64,000 nucleotides of DNA from Vanessa cardui (lineage: Eukaryota > Arthropoda > Insecta > Lepidoptera > Nymphalidae), in the NCBI RefSeq assembly GCF_905220365.1, contig NC_061138.1:4975814-5039813 (forward strand). Direction: 5' to 3'. A program made the translations under genes and the position numbers. This document shows, in pieces, positions 35,601-47,951 of the stretch. Below the pieces are notes generated by a model. That model was not told the DNA's origin and did no database searches. It worked only from the letters and a program-made list of their open reading frames with translations. Every line of letters begins with the position of its first letter. The first letter of the stretch is position 1.

Positions 35601-36523
35601 CTATTATAAAATGTTAATGTTATTTTTTGCCAAAGTGAGATGTCAAATGTTACACATGTGGCTTTTATTTGGAAGGTACTTTCTCATTATATGAAATTTA
35701 TTCATTTATAATTGATCGTTTTTAAGTATATGAACTTGTTTGTCGGTCTGCATATTTAATTATTCAATTTCCAATATGAGTAACGCGCTCGTTCCTTCTT
35801 GATAATTTATAATATTTATACGGAACCTAATTACACGAGCGGCTTTAATGTAAGCTTGATATGATTCATACTTTATATTTATAATCAATCTTCATATTAT
35901 GCAAATATAATAAAGCTGTAATTATAATTTCTCATCTGTTCACGATAAATTTGTATCTGTTTTTAAATTGTGAATAAAAATTGTAATTAAGGTTGGAAAT
36001 AAAATAAAATAATTTCAACATGCATGTTCCAGACTTGATTTGACCAAAAAATATTCGTAATATAAATGATACTTTTTTATTTGATAAAGAGATGAACATA
36101 GACAAGTGCTTAGTTTTCTTGTGTATTAATAATTTAAACAAAACTTTTTTTTTTTATTTTTAGGTTAAATTTCTCTTCGCGACATGGATTAAATTTTGGG
36201 TAAGTTTACTAAAATTAAGAGTTTTATTTCAGACTTTCATACCGTTCGGAAAATAGAAAATTATTTTAACATTTAAATGCCTTTAGCTAACGGAGTCTGT
36301 AGCTAAACTAACAAAACTCCTTTATATGTATAGACTTAAAATTAAACGCTATTTTTCTTTGTAAGTTTAACAAAGAATTTCAATTAGAATAGCTTTGCAA
36401 ATATAATTTAATATTACACTTTTTATTAGTAACCTTATTTCATAACTTTCCCTTGTTATTTTATTTATTACAAATATGTAGCAACGGTATCATAGATGGA
36501 TCGTACGTCTACATATATTTTAC
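35601..36523. other. No gene recognised
   Basis: AT-rich. The minus-strand frame 35932-36141 shows nothing recognisable. Confidence 0.4.
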
Positions 36524-36640
36524 GCTACTAATATTACAAATGCGAAAGTTTTGATGGATGAATATTAACTTCTTAATGAAGCTAAAATGGATGGAATTGG
36601 ACTCAAATTAATGTAATAGATAGAAGCGTCTGAAGTAGCA
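36524..36640 (+). mobile_element. Helitron 5' fragment
   Basis: CTACTAATATTACAAATGCGAAAGTTTTGATGG-like sequence is the Helitron 5' block (compare 6277 and the reverse of 23439), followed by a TGGATGGAATT-type block. The 3' hairpin and CTAG are not found. Confidence 0.5.
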
Positions 36641-36858
36641 CATATGTATATTACCTTTTAGAATTAACTTCACAACTGCATTCATAAAACACGGGATCAA
36701 AGCAGCGGGTGTAAGGTAGTTAATCATAGATATCAATATTCTATCATTATCAAATAAATTGATTTATTTTGATAACAATATAGAAGAAACTTTTTTTTAA
36801 ATATTAATAAGCAAGTACGTATTTGTTGTAGTATGAATAGATTCTAGATTTTTTACAG
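36641..36858. other. No gene recognised
   Basis: AT-rich spacer. Confidence 0.4.
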
Positions 36859-37110
36859 TCGCCTTTCAATAAAATGATTAATCACGGCATCGAGGATAGA
36901 ATTTGTTCCAAGATTGTTCATCAGAGTCAATTTGCGGTGAAATTAACTGGAAACTCTATTCAGAAAGTTGGCGAGTTCAGGGATGTTGGACGTAATGGAC
37001 TTAACGCCCCTGCGACGTTCTATCTGCAAAACAAAAGACCTATTGTTTCGAGGTCTTCCTGTTAAGATCCGATCGTCTTTGCGCACTGAAGTTATTTTGC
37101 GTGCGTTTAA
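36859..37110. other. GC-elevated segment open on both strands
   Basis: It follows a pyrimidine-rich run ending in TTTTTTACAG, which resembles a 3' splice site. The plus frame 36874-37065 (63 codons) and the minus frame 36943-37149 overlap. Neither translation has a recognisable domain or signal peptide. It could be an exon, an old element or conserved non-coding DNA. Confidence 0.25.
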
Positions 37111-40022
37111 TATTACGCTTACAAATATGTGATATATGTGTAATATCAATTGTTCTATAAAACTAGTGCAATTAAATGATTTTAATAACTAAAACATATA
37201 TTTTTAATTTATTATATATAATGTGCTTAAATTATTATTCGATTTGTATAAAAGTAAACTTATTATGAAATCGAATGTTTGCTTCAAATGTCATGATATT
37301 AATGTTTGAGGTAAAACAATATCCAAGGGTTCTTTTATTTCTTACAAAAATGTAAATAATAATAATTTTATGACCTATCAAAACAACACGTACAATTAAT
37401 ACCGCTTAGTGCTATTAGTATATACTGAATATAAACCACAGTTTATTAATGCTATTTATTAATCATTCGAAATAAAACATTTTTTTTAAGTATACTTAAT
37501 ATTTTTTTGAAATAATGTTACAACTGAATACCTCTCCGTGTTATATAAATAACCAATTATCTGTCCGCCGTATTTCAGTGGGTCAGCGGAAACGTACTTC
37601 GTTTAACAGCACTACAGTGCGGAAGAGGCCCAAATGATGCTAGAAACACGAATGTTTAATTGGACAAGTTAATTCTTATTTGTATTGTTAGTTTAATTAA
37701 TACAATAAATTGCATAAAGCTAGTACAAAATAGAACAAGTATTTTGGACCTTACGTGAACTATAAAATTAGAACATACTGGAATATTTTAAGAATAAATT
37801 CATACAAGAATACATATAATAGGTCGTAAATTCTCACTAAGAACTATACTCTGATTCTAAATATGAAAACTTTGATCCAGTTCACTCAAGTACGAATTCT
37901 GAGTACGCCAGTGTTTGTGTTTGTAACCCAGATGACATAACATCTTAAATCCCGCCGATTGACGTTTACGACATTTGGTTTCTGGAAGTTTTAGTTTTAT
38001 TTAAAATTGGAAAGTGTGTGTAGTTGATTATCAACATTCAGGAACTTTACCACCAAAATATTGACTCTTCCTTACAAAGTAACTAATCCATTAATGCCAC
38101 ATGGTCTCTTGAATTCAGCATTACAATGAATGATAAGTAACCTGATGCCAGAATATTTGGTAAGTTACATAAATCTAGGATAACAATGTCGATTTGATAA
38201 AATAAAATAATTAATGGTTTTAGCCACTAGAACATTTTGACGTAACAGGGTTACAATAATGAATTTAATTATTACAAAAGTCAATTTAGTCAGCTAATAA
38301 CATTCAACTCCACTTTGATATTTGAAACTGAGCAGTTTTAATTTATTGCCGAATTAAATATACACACACATATATAATACGCATATGTACACACACACAA
38401 ATATTTTAAAAAGTACTTCTGAAATTTAGTATTTGAATTACGGTTTATTTACAACAACCCGTAAATTCATCTTTGTCAATGCTTAAACCAAATACATTAC
38501 ATAAAAAATAATTGGGGTAATCCATTAACGTTTAGAATCTTATCTATAAAGGGAAGCTGCTCTCTCTTACTTATTGCTAGTCCGTTGATAGCTATAAATC
38601 CGGTCACAAGACGTACTTTGAGTTAGCTGTGTACGATTACTTATATTTACATTAATAGGTACATATCTAATTTAAATATACATCTCTGTTACATATACAC
38701 TTGTACGATACCTATCAAGTATGTACTTACAGTAAAAAAAAATACAATTTATCATACTTAACTTTGAACTTATTTCTTTAATGAAGACGAAATATTACTC
38801 GGTTAATATATTTAACTAAGCTATCAGTAACCAATCGTTTTTGATTTGTGAGTAACGAATCATTGAAGTTATTCTTAAGCTTAACATTGTGTGTTTTCTT
38901 TTTTTACTCGATCGATATTTCATATTATATCTAGTTCTACTACCAGGCCACTAAAACAAAATTTAAACGAACCGACCAATCAACGAAGCCGTCATACTGA
39001 ATAATAATACATAAATACTTATGAATTGAAAAGAAATTTGATGAGTGATCCCATTATTGTATGTGGATGGTAGATGGTATAATCCTTTTGAGTCAAGAAG
39101 CGATCTCATAAGACAAACTCCCAGGTCGGATGTTATTTGGAACGCAATAACCTACATTTCCAAGGCCTATTTGGTCTCACTATTGCTGTTTGCACAGTCA
39201 CCGTCACGAGCCAGCAGCGGTTGTCCAGTTAAAAAAAGTGATGGATTGGAAATGGCTCGCAATAATTTTTCAGGACAACAACGAAATTACAATATCTAAT
39301 TTATTTTTAATGTATAACATTTTTCTAGCTCTCCTGAAATTTGTTAAAGTGAACAGAACTGAACTAAAGTGACTGGAAGACCGACTTCCTTTCACACACG
39401 TTCAATACCTGTAAAACGCTAGCAATATTTTCCGAGAGAATAAATGTTAGTGTTGCTTATAAAAACTACGTTTATAAGAACTACGTAGTCACCTATTGAG
39501 TCGATTCTTAAAAGGATAATTTAAAAAAAAGTAAAATCTCTTTATAATTCTTTTTTTTTTTTTTCAATACGCATTTACTTTGTTTCAGTACCAAGTATGT
39601 TCTTGTTCCGTTTCATTAGATTACAGTGTAAATAAAAAGTAATCAAGTGAGTAATAGTATTGTTATAGTGTTAGCCCAGAGGACGTCGTTTATCAAAACG
39701 TCGCCTTGGACAGGGATGATTTAACGTGAGATATAGCGACTTTGAATGGAGTTATTTTCATTGCAATATCAAGAATAAATCTCTCAAAGCAAACGGATGT
39801 CTGCAAATGCGAACTTTTTTTTTACGTATCTATTATTGTACATTTTAAATGTAGGAATATGATTTCGAATAAATTATTTCCTTTAGTTTCATAATTTTTT
39901 ATTTCTAAATTTCATATTTCTGAAAAAATGCCTTAGATTGTAATCAGTTGTTTACGGTTGACAAACTCGTGAGATAGATAGCTAACCTAACGGTATTTAT
40001 AATTTTGTAGTTACATATGCAT
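37111..40022. other. 2.9 kb with no gene recognised
   Basis: Mostly AT-rich. Short GC-richer patches occur at 37560-37650 and 39040-39240; the latter overlaps an 84-codon open frame (39045-39299) with no recognisable feature. A short direct duplication of AACTACG lies near 39466-39486. Confidence 0.4.
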
Positions 40023-40378
40023 ATCGATGGGTCCTACGTACATGGGCCAATGCAACAATTTTAGCATTTTCACTTTTTTGTCTCAAATGCTTCCTTTTAG
40101 TCTATTTAACAAGTTGCATTAACACAAAATACATATTTATAGGCGCAAATGCTATTTTTTGTTGCTGTAAAAGAGCCTATGTGACATAATTTTAAACGTA
40201 TAAAGGCAAAACGATAATTTGAGACTTGTACGCGGGGAAATCCCGCGTGTTAGTTTACTTCAACGGCCGATCAGTCACTTAAGCGCTTCTACGACACACG
40301 GAACGATGTCGTGCTGTAATAATAATTTACCAATGTTTTAGTGAATATTATGTTTTATAAGATATAATTCAGTATAAC

Positions 40379-41473
40379 ATGATGTCCAAAAATTATTCTA
40401 AGTACAGTATAAGTAGGAGTTTAGTAAACGTAGCTATTGGTAATGTAAATAATAGTGACTCGAGTGAGCAACTAGGTAATAAAAACGATGAAAATAAACA
40501 CACTGATCTTTGTAATTATTTTATTGTTTTATAGTATTATCATGTGTTAATAATATTTATTTTTATGTAATTAATAGGTTATTATTGTACATGTGTGTAT
40601 ATTGTACATATTGTACGCTGTGATGACTTTAGATTTTGGTCAGATAATTGTATTAATCAAAATAGAAATAGGATAATGTTTTTTATGTATCTCTACGCAG
40701 CTAAACATCTTAGTATCAATATTAAACATACTTTTCTTGAAAAAGGACATACAAAGAACGAGGGTGATTCCATACATGCCACAATTGAGAAAGCTACAAG
40801 GTATAAGAATATTTATACACCATCTGAGTGGAGTGCATTAATAAGATCGGCTAAAGTGAAAGGAATTCCTTTTAATGTTACAGATGTATCTCAAAACATG
40901 ATTTTTGACTTTAAAAAGATGCAAGCTAGTGTTTGTTTTAATTGGACTAAAAATTCAGAAGGACAACAGATCGGAAATACCTTTAAAATTATGTTATGAT
41001 CAGTTATTACCAATCCTTCCATCCAAAAAAAAAAATATTTAATTGATTTATGTCGCAAAAATATTATTCCACCAATTTATCGTGCGTATTATGAAAATTT
41101 GGTTTCATCTAATGTTAATTCAACAACAACAACAGCCTGTAAATTCCCACTGCTGGGCTAAAGGCCTCCTCTCCCTTAGAGGAGAAGGTTTTGGAACATA
41201 ATCCACTACGCTGTTCCAATGCGGGTTGGTGAAATACACATGTGGCAGAATTTCTATGAAATTTGTCACATGCAGGTTTCCTCACGATGTTTTCCTTCAC
41301 CGCTGAGCACGAGATGAATTATAAAGACAAATTAAGCACATGAATCAGCGGTGCTTGCCTGGGTTTGAAACCGCAATCATCGGTTAAGATGCACGCGTTC
41401 TAACCACTGGGCCATCTCGACTCTTAATGTTAATTCAATGTTAATTATTACTGATAATGATGACAATGAGTGA
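40379..41473 (+). pseudogene. DUF7869-like protein of a TIR element, broken by a stop and a SINE
   Basis: The main frame (40571-41123) contains FWSDNCINQNRNR, FLEKGHTKNEGDSIHATIEK and IYTPSEWSALIRSAKVKG, then a C-terminal LIDLCRKNIIPPIY. I recall the SDNCxxQNRN and GHTxNEGDxxH motifs from the large uncharacterised family labelled DUF7869, whose D, H, E and D residues look catalytic. An in-frame TGA at 40997-40999 breaks the frame, which continues open on both sides. The SINE at 41124-41424 interrupts the last codons; past it the same frame ends at TGA 41471-41473. A short upstream frame (ATG 40379) ends at CTAG|GTAATA, a possible 5' splice site; with TTAATAG as 3' site (intron 40476-40577) the phases match. 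Family members are much longer, so most of the protein is missing. The domain call is from memory. Confidence 0.6.
41124..41424 (-). repeat. tRNA-derived SINE (family B) inserted in the DUF7869-like gene
   Basis: A full-length copy: (CAA)n tail at the left, CAGCCTGTAAATTCCCACTG, the body, and the head with GGGTTTGAAACCGC and CCACTGGGCCATCTCG. A 14-bp target duplication, TAATGTTAATTCAA, flanks it at 41110-41123 and 41425-41438. Little divergence from consensus-like copies suggests a recent insertion. Confidence 0.9.
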
Positions 41474-42151
41474 TTTTGTTTTGTTTTTAAAGGTTTATTT
41501 TCTGCATTTAGGGATTTTTTTAATTAAGACTTTATTATTTTTTCCTCAGGCCGTCCAACCTTTAATTAATATGAAAAAAAAAATTTATATAAGTTTTTTG
41601 ATTCCAAATTGATTTTGAAAAGGTTTTTACATTTAGTGTCGTTTAAAAAATATATAGAGAGATGTTATTTTTGTGGTCTAACTGAGGGTTAATAATTTTA
41701 CAACACTGAATGAAATAACGTATAAGTGTCAATGTGAATTATATCATAAAGTTATTACAAAATTATTATCAATATAAGTTGTCTATTTATTTTAAATATA
41801 TTTTTATAAATTTGAATACATTAAAACATTTAAAATACGCGTTCTTTTAAAAAAATTTTTGGCATGTAAATCGACCAAAATGACTCATTGGCCTTTTTAT
41901 TATTATTTTTAAAGTGTATTACTAAGCAAAAAAGTCACGTATATAGTCATATCTACATTAACTAAAAAACTAATAGTATATAAATAAATCAAACTAGGTA
42001 AAACAGTTAACAATCGGTGTCCTAATATGTGTGCAAAATTTCAGCAACATAAGTTGAAGCATGTAAAAATGATATATAATTGAAACTTTGAGAGCGTCTA
42101 CTGAAAAGTTATCAATTTTCATATTGGCCGTTGTACATAGGACCCATCGAT

Positions 42152-45100
42152 ATATATGTTTTATTATTAACTAGTACTAATACAAATTTATTTTATATTA
42201 ATTCCATTCTAATTTACACAATCACAATCGTATTATAAGAAATAATATCAAATAGGTACCTTAAATAGTTCACCACTAACCAAAGTTGAGTCATTTTAAA
42301 TGACCTGTGTAAAATATGATTCCCACCAGGATACTACAAGAAACGAATGGCCTATAAATATGATCAATTTCACCACATTAACTATCTCATGAAATGGTTC
42401 GTTTGAAATTATTTTTGATTTACTCACAGCTAGGACGTATTTTGTAGTTTTTGCGATATTGCGCTTTCAAATACGTAATCACTTTTTTATTTTAATTATT
42501 GTTATTCAACGTGTCTATATATTTTTATCAAACAAATTCAATTAAAATACTTCATAATTAAGTTAAAAAGTACGTTGAATTTTTAGTTTTATGTTTTTAG
42601 CATGAATGATTAGATAAAATGAAAATGTGAATTATACATATTTGAGAAATTATCTATGTATAGATCAACGAACTAAAATTGATCAAAAATATTTTCTACA
42701 GATAAGAAATCTAATCGAGCCTTATATTTATATCAAAACAATGACCTCGTTGCCGAATTCCTGCCATCCATAATCTCAAAAAATATCTGAAAATACCAAC
42801 AACCTTATATGTTTTTCGAGGTGCGATGTTGAAATTATGAGCAGCCGACCATTTACTGCTTTTATTTATGGATTAAGATATAGGCAGAAGTTAAAATACC
42901 ACCACCTGATGGTAAGCGGTCACTATCGCCTATGGACACTGTAAAAAATATAAGGGTTATCCATGTATACATATAGGTCCTTCGTATAAAATCATTCATT
43001 ATATTGACAGCAAACACTACACAATTTCTAAATGTTTAATATTTATATTAAAGTCATTTCAAATTAAAAAAAAAAGTTTTATGAAGAAAATTCAATTTTA
43101 TTACGATCTTAGGTTTTTATCCTCTTAAAAAATTTAACAACCGGCAGCCCTATCAAATACAATCTACATATAACACTTTAAATAACCAATTCAGTGATTA
43201 TAAAAAAGTCATAAATGTAATACATAAATTGTGTTTGTTTGTTAAACTATCATTCAAAATTATTTTGTATTAGTAATATATGTAAAAGAAAGAGAGAGAT
43301 AGATAGATATACCTTGTAGTAGATAAACGTTTGAAATCGCCTAATTAGCATAACCCAGTCATAGAAACGTCTCTTTGACTTAATCCTACGACCACTAACT
43401 TGACATATGATTCATGCTACCGTTGAATAAATGTCCCTTTGAGGTAACGATATATTCACGGCACAATAATCCTTATACTTCAATTATACGGTCGAAATTC
43501 CCTTGTATTAAAATGTACGGACAAATATCACGATTATAATAATAGTTATTTAATCAATAATCAAATAAACATAAGTACTACTTAAATGGCAGTTAGTAAT
43601 TTATACTGCTTTTGAGTTACGATTAACAATCCTTTAAAATATTTTCTATAAGTTGTTTCATCACAGACTTTGAAACATATAAATGGTTTTATAACAATGA
43701 TATTTTAACACAATTTTAAACAATTCTACGCATCGTTTCTTGAATATAGTACTTGTTTTAATGTATCAGCTACACATAGAATTAAAGGTTAATGAATCTT
43801 AAAGATCAGATTTAATAAATTGAATGCTTTACATTACAAAATTGAATACAACTGTGACGTACTCACAATATGCCGAGCAACAGATTCGTCATATTTAATG
43901 TCTAAATGGAAATAACTGATTCCCATCAGATGAGTGCTCACTCAATATCTTCCCATATATGGATGTGCAAGCTGTGGAACGAGCTTTATCCCAACATTTC
44001 CCAGATGAACTACAATACAAGGATACCTTCGAAGTCGATAATGCTCTATTCCCTTATCTTGCCAAAAATAAATGATGTATACAAATGACAGTCATCTGGT
44101 ATATCAACCAAATTAATTTAAAAAAAATGTTGCAAAATCGGTCTGTATAAAAACTTTAAATCAAAATTAAACAATTACCAAAACAAATGAATTTGGGATG
44201 GGTGTGCTATAGGATTACTACTATTATGTAAAAATAATTATATCAAAATTATCAAAAAAAAAGTAAAATCCACATCCATATACACCTATTATATAAATTA
44301 TATGTAGCGACAAATGAAAGTGGTAAGACGAATGAGAGAGAGGAAAAAATAAACCTTGTTCAAATAAGCTCATAAAAGCTTAAACCTTTGAATCGTCTTG
44401 TTATACTGTTGAATAAAATTTAAAGCTAATACCGGTTCGGAAGCCTCAACCTTTCTGAAGTATACTTCAAAGACATGACGTTTTATTAACTAAATTACAT
44501 TGATCGAAATTGAACCACAAAATGAAATGTAATACATACATATTTTTATAAATAAACCAATCATTACATCGAAAAACAAAAGACGACTTACGAACATCAA
44601 AACAAATTTAATAAAACATCTTGCGAGTGTCCAACTTGCCAACACAATAGTTACACAAAAAGCATGAATCATATGCGATAGTCGGGACGGTAAAGGGTTA
44701 ACATTATCCTCTATCATTCGTCATCTGATCAAATCCATCTATATGCATCCTTGTCTTACACCATATCACAAACACATGTCATCCTTTTCTACCCTCCAAC
44801 CCTTTACGTTCAATACTCTTTTTTTGTGTCAAATTATGTATAGCTTATTTGTACATACTTGTTACTTATATGGTAACACACAAAAATACATGTTAAATCG
44901 TCCTGTTTTATTAATTCTAGTATTTGCCCCGGGACAGGTAATTATTAACATACTCCACGCGCTCATATTATTCAGAAAACAATAGAGGCGTGTTTCTGAC
45001 ACTCCATTAAGCAGCGGCGATCAAATGCGGGGCGATACCGGCTTACCAATGATTTATGAACAAAATATATCAATACTAGTATTTACACTCGGCTTCGAAT

Positions 45101-45265
45101 AATCTACATTTCACTTAACGGATTACTGTGACATTTGTATTTCACGTTTTGTAGTTTATCTAGTAGCTGACCAGGCATTATGTAAGAAGTCGAAACTCAC
45201 TTCAGAACACGAGCGTCTTGTCAGAATGTGATATGCAACATTGTCTTTAATTATTATAAAATTTA
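42152..45265. other. 3.1 kb with no gene recognised
   Basis: AT-rich. A family A fragment (CACCTGATGGTAAGCGGTCA) lies at 42898-42950, and a possible family D scrap (ACCGGTTCGGAAG) at 44430-44445. The frames at 43906, 44490 and 44743 show no recognisable features. Confidence 0.4.
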
Positions 45266-45577
45266 TACGAGTCGAGATGGCTCAGTGGTTAGAGCGCGTA
45301 CATCTTAACTGATGAGTGCGGGTTCAAACCCAGGCAAGCACCGCTGATTCATGTGCTAAATTTGTCTTTATAATTCATCTCGTGCTCAGCGGTGAAGGAA
45401 AACATCGTGAGAAAACCTGCATGTGACAAATTTCATAGAAATTCTGCCACATGTGTATTCCACTGCATTGGAACAGCGTGGTGGAATATGTTTGGAACAT
45501 AATATTTACCTTGTCCTCAAAGGGAGAGGAGGCCTTTAGCCCAGCAGTGAGAATTTACAAGCTGTTGTCGTTATAGG
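45266..45577 (+). repeat. tRNA-derived SINE (family B, (GTT)n-tail subfamily), full length
   Basis: The head GAGTCGAGATGGCTCAGTGG (A box) and GGGTTCAAACCCAGGC (B box) are well preserved. The body has CATCTCGTGCTCAGCGGTG, GGAGAGGAGGCCTTTAGCCC and the tail AGCTGTTGTCGTTATA. It is distinguished from a real tRNA by the 240-bp body and lack of a pairing acceptor stem. Confidence 0.87.
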
Positions 45578-46944
45578 ATACACTTATCAGAATGGCGTAT
45601 CATTGTAAGTCAGCTGTCAAAAATACACCGAGTGAGATCCGAAATGATTTCTTAAAGAATAACACTGTTGGATAGAATCTTGATGTGAAATATCAATTCG
45701 TCCGTGCCTTGTGTGTAAGACGCATGCTGACATATGTCGGGAATGCAATTGGCATCATATCTGATGATCTTATGCCAACAAGACGCCTCTACCCCTCAAT
45801 CTCAACTCGATTTGAGAACGTTAAATACATTGTTGATATATAATACATACAATAAATTAAAAAAAATACACATTAACTTTATTAAGTAATGTTTATATTT
45901 ACTATAATTTCTTTCACTAGCCATAATGCCGGAGGTCCCATTACGATTTTTTTTTTAAATGTGAAAAAATATGAATACTTCTCTTGTATATAAATAATAT
46001 TAATTACAAATCTTAATTAAACAAGTAAATTAAGGTGAACTTATCACAATAAGCGATCTCTTCCAGTCAACCTTTGTGGTACTGAGAGGGAAATTAATCG
46101 AGAAGGGTAATTAAAAATTGTATACCAACTAAAATAATATTTAAAACAGCTTACAACAAAGTCATATTACAATTTATAAATAAATTTAATATAGGAAATA
46201 CATGTATATAATTTATTATATAAACAATGCAAAAAAACGATATTATGTACGATCTATGTTTAAAAAACAAACACAGATGTACTCTTTATTCAGTCAATTT
46301 TAAATCGAAAGGCGAACGAGCTTCCAAATATTACAATAGAAAAACCTTAAGGGTATGTAACCTTCTAAACTATCTACTAGACCTGTAATGCATAAAAGGA
46401 ATAGAGCATTCACAAAAATCTGAAGCATTATTCTAGAGTTTATCATTGCAGATAGACAGACAGATAAAATATAAACATTATCAACATATATTACAAGCTT
46501 TTAATTAACTTCATTTAATTTGAAACTATTTCTGATCGTCGCTTCGCTTCGTATTCATTGTAATTCAAATAATAGAATATTTTATACATAACTGGATTTA
46601 ATGATGAACTAAAGGGCGTGTCTCTTCAATAACTACACGCTTCTCACTCTCTCTAACCGAGTGTGTCCTGCCCTATTTGCTTTGAGACATATTTAATTTT
46701 TATAAAAGTTAATTAATACAGCTGTATAACTTATTTGATTGAGTGCAGACTATATCATAATAATTTCATATTATGTGCAATTAACACGTTCAACGCGAAG
46801 CAAAGTCTAATACGCCCCGTAAATATAAAAATATTCGCTTACCACTGTCTGCCCCTATGTAAGCTTCGATCATTAAAATACGCAACTTGATGGAGGGATT
46901 AAATAGGAAGGTTTTGTAAATAATACAATTATTAACAAAATTAA
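45578..46944. other. 1.4 kb with nothing recognised
   Basis: The patch 45640-45820 is less AT-rich but has no open frame or known repeat. The remainder is AT-rich. Confidence 0.4.
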
Positions 46945-47225
46945 TTTGCTGTTGAAACGCTTGGCCCTTGGAGTAGTGGTGCAAAAAGGTTCATCAAAAA
47001 TATAACACCTCGCCTCATTGCCTCCACTGGTGACAGGAGGGCTGGTTCGTTTTTTGCTCAGAGGATCGGAATTACGATTCAACGGGGAAATGCTGCTATC
47101 ATTCTTGCCACCATTCCACGCGGTCAAGATTTATACAGCAACTAGTTTTAGTTCATATTTGTATATATTTAAGCATTTGATGTTATTAATTCTTATGTTA
47201 ATAAATTATTTGAAAATAATAATAA
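46945..47225 (+). pseudogene. Reverse-transcriptase-type ORF C-terminus (family K, copy 3, best preserved)
   Basis: One frame is open from 46945 to a natural stop near 47143. It reads VETLGPWSSGAKRF, then LIASTGDRRAGSFFAQRIG, then IQRGNAAIILATIPRG. The order VETLGPW...TGDxRxGSFxxQRI...QRGNAA is the tail of a common mobile-element protein that I associate with reverse-transcriptase ORFs; the clade is not settled. Only the last 60-65 residues remain. An AT-rich 3' stretch with homology to that at 10895 follows. The longer frame 47018-47395 is out of phase and runs into a Helitron, so it is not the gene. Confidence 0.6.
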
Positions 47226-47364
47226 TACATGGACAATGTAGTAAAGATTCATTGAATATTTTAGATGTTTCTAATGTGATGTTGAAAACAAACATATTTT
47301 TGCGCTTACATTTTATGTTATACTGCACCTGTGCGAACTGTGCGAAGCCGGGGCGGGGCGCTAG
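47226..47364 (+). mobile_element. Helitron-like element H, copy 4, 5'-truncated
   Basis: TACATGGACAATGTAGTAAAG, TTTCTAATGTGATG and GTGCGAAGCCGGGGCGGGGC run directly into CTAG then T, in plus orientation. The 5' CATAGTATAAAACAAAGTCG part is missing; the element directly abuts family K. Confidence 0.72.
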
Positions 47365-47773
47365 TTTTAATATAATTTCAAATAAATCCTATTGAGTAAA
47401 ATTTACACGGATTCCATATGCGAAAAGTAGCCAGTTATTATTACAAAGTACCTCTTTATTTCATTTAATGAAAAGGCAAGTATTGGTAATAACATAAAAT
47501 CGAACTATTATCATGAAACGTTTTTGATATATTGTAATTAATACGTGAAATGATATAATTACGAACTTTACCCACACCGATAAACTGATTGAATTGAATT
47601 TATGCATTCGTGTCAAATTAAATAGGTGCATATGTGGTGAACCGTTTGCATCTTACTAATATAATGTTTTGTGTATCTGATTTTTCATTATTATTTTAAT
47701 TTAGAGTTCTAATAATATTTTCTTTAAAATCGAATATAATTAAAATATACGTATGCTTTTATTCATATCACAA
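47365..47773. other. No gene recognised
   Basis: AT-rich spacer. Confidence 0.4.
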
Positions 47774-47951
47774 CTAGGTGTCACCCGCAGCTTCGCTTGC
47801 GTTTTAGGGATCGGTTATCATTTGTCAGGCAAAAAAGAAGCCTATATCTTTCTTGAAGCTCAAATTTTCTTCACACCAGACTTCATCGAATTCGCTTCAT
47901 TGTTTTGGTCGTGAAAGAGCATCAGACAGACGAACAAAATATTAGTACAGA
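47774..47951 (-). mobile_element. Complete short non-autonomous Helitron
   Basis: On the minus strand it starts TCTGTACTAATATTTTG after an A and ends in CTAG before a T. The 3' stem region GCAAGCGAAGCTGCGGGTG and internal GTCTGATGCTCTTTCACGAC match 6277-6443. 178 bp. Confidence 0.82.

Larger units (their letters stand above)
40023..42151. mobile_element. DNA transposon with ~30-bp TIRs carrying a DUF7869-like coding remnant
   Basis: The left end ATCGATGGGTCCTACGTACA is mirrored by the right end, which reads ATCGATGGGTCCTATGTACA on the other strand. Similarity continues through GGCCAAT, giving inverted repeats of roughly 30 bp. If the element proper starts at GGGTCC (40029-42145) the flanking ATCGAT would be a 6-bp target duplication. 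ATCGAT is its own reverse complement, so this cannot be told apart from a longer inverted repeat. A 6-bp-stem hairpin (CGCGGG / CCCGCG) lies at 40232-40248. Inside are a decayed gene (40379-41473) and a SINE (41124-41424). The coding content is only the ends of the expected protein, so this is probably an internal deletion derivative. Confidence 0.72.

Noticed and set aside
45266..45340. Possible tRNA gene with good A and B boxes
   Set aside because: No acceptor stem can be closed and the sequence continues into a SINE body seen at many other places.
47018..47395. 125-codon open frame
   Set aside because: It is out of phase with the K-family tail, then crosses an AT-rich spacer and a Helitron end. 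A join of unrelated elements, not a gene.
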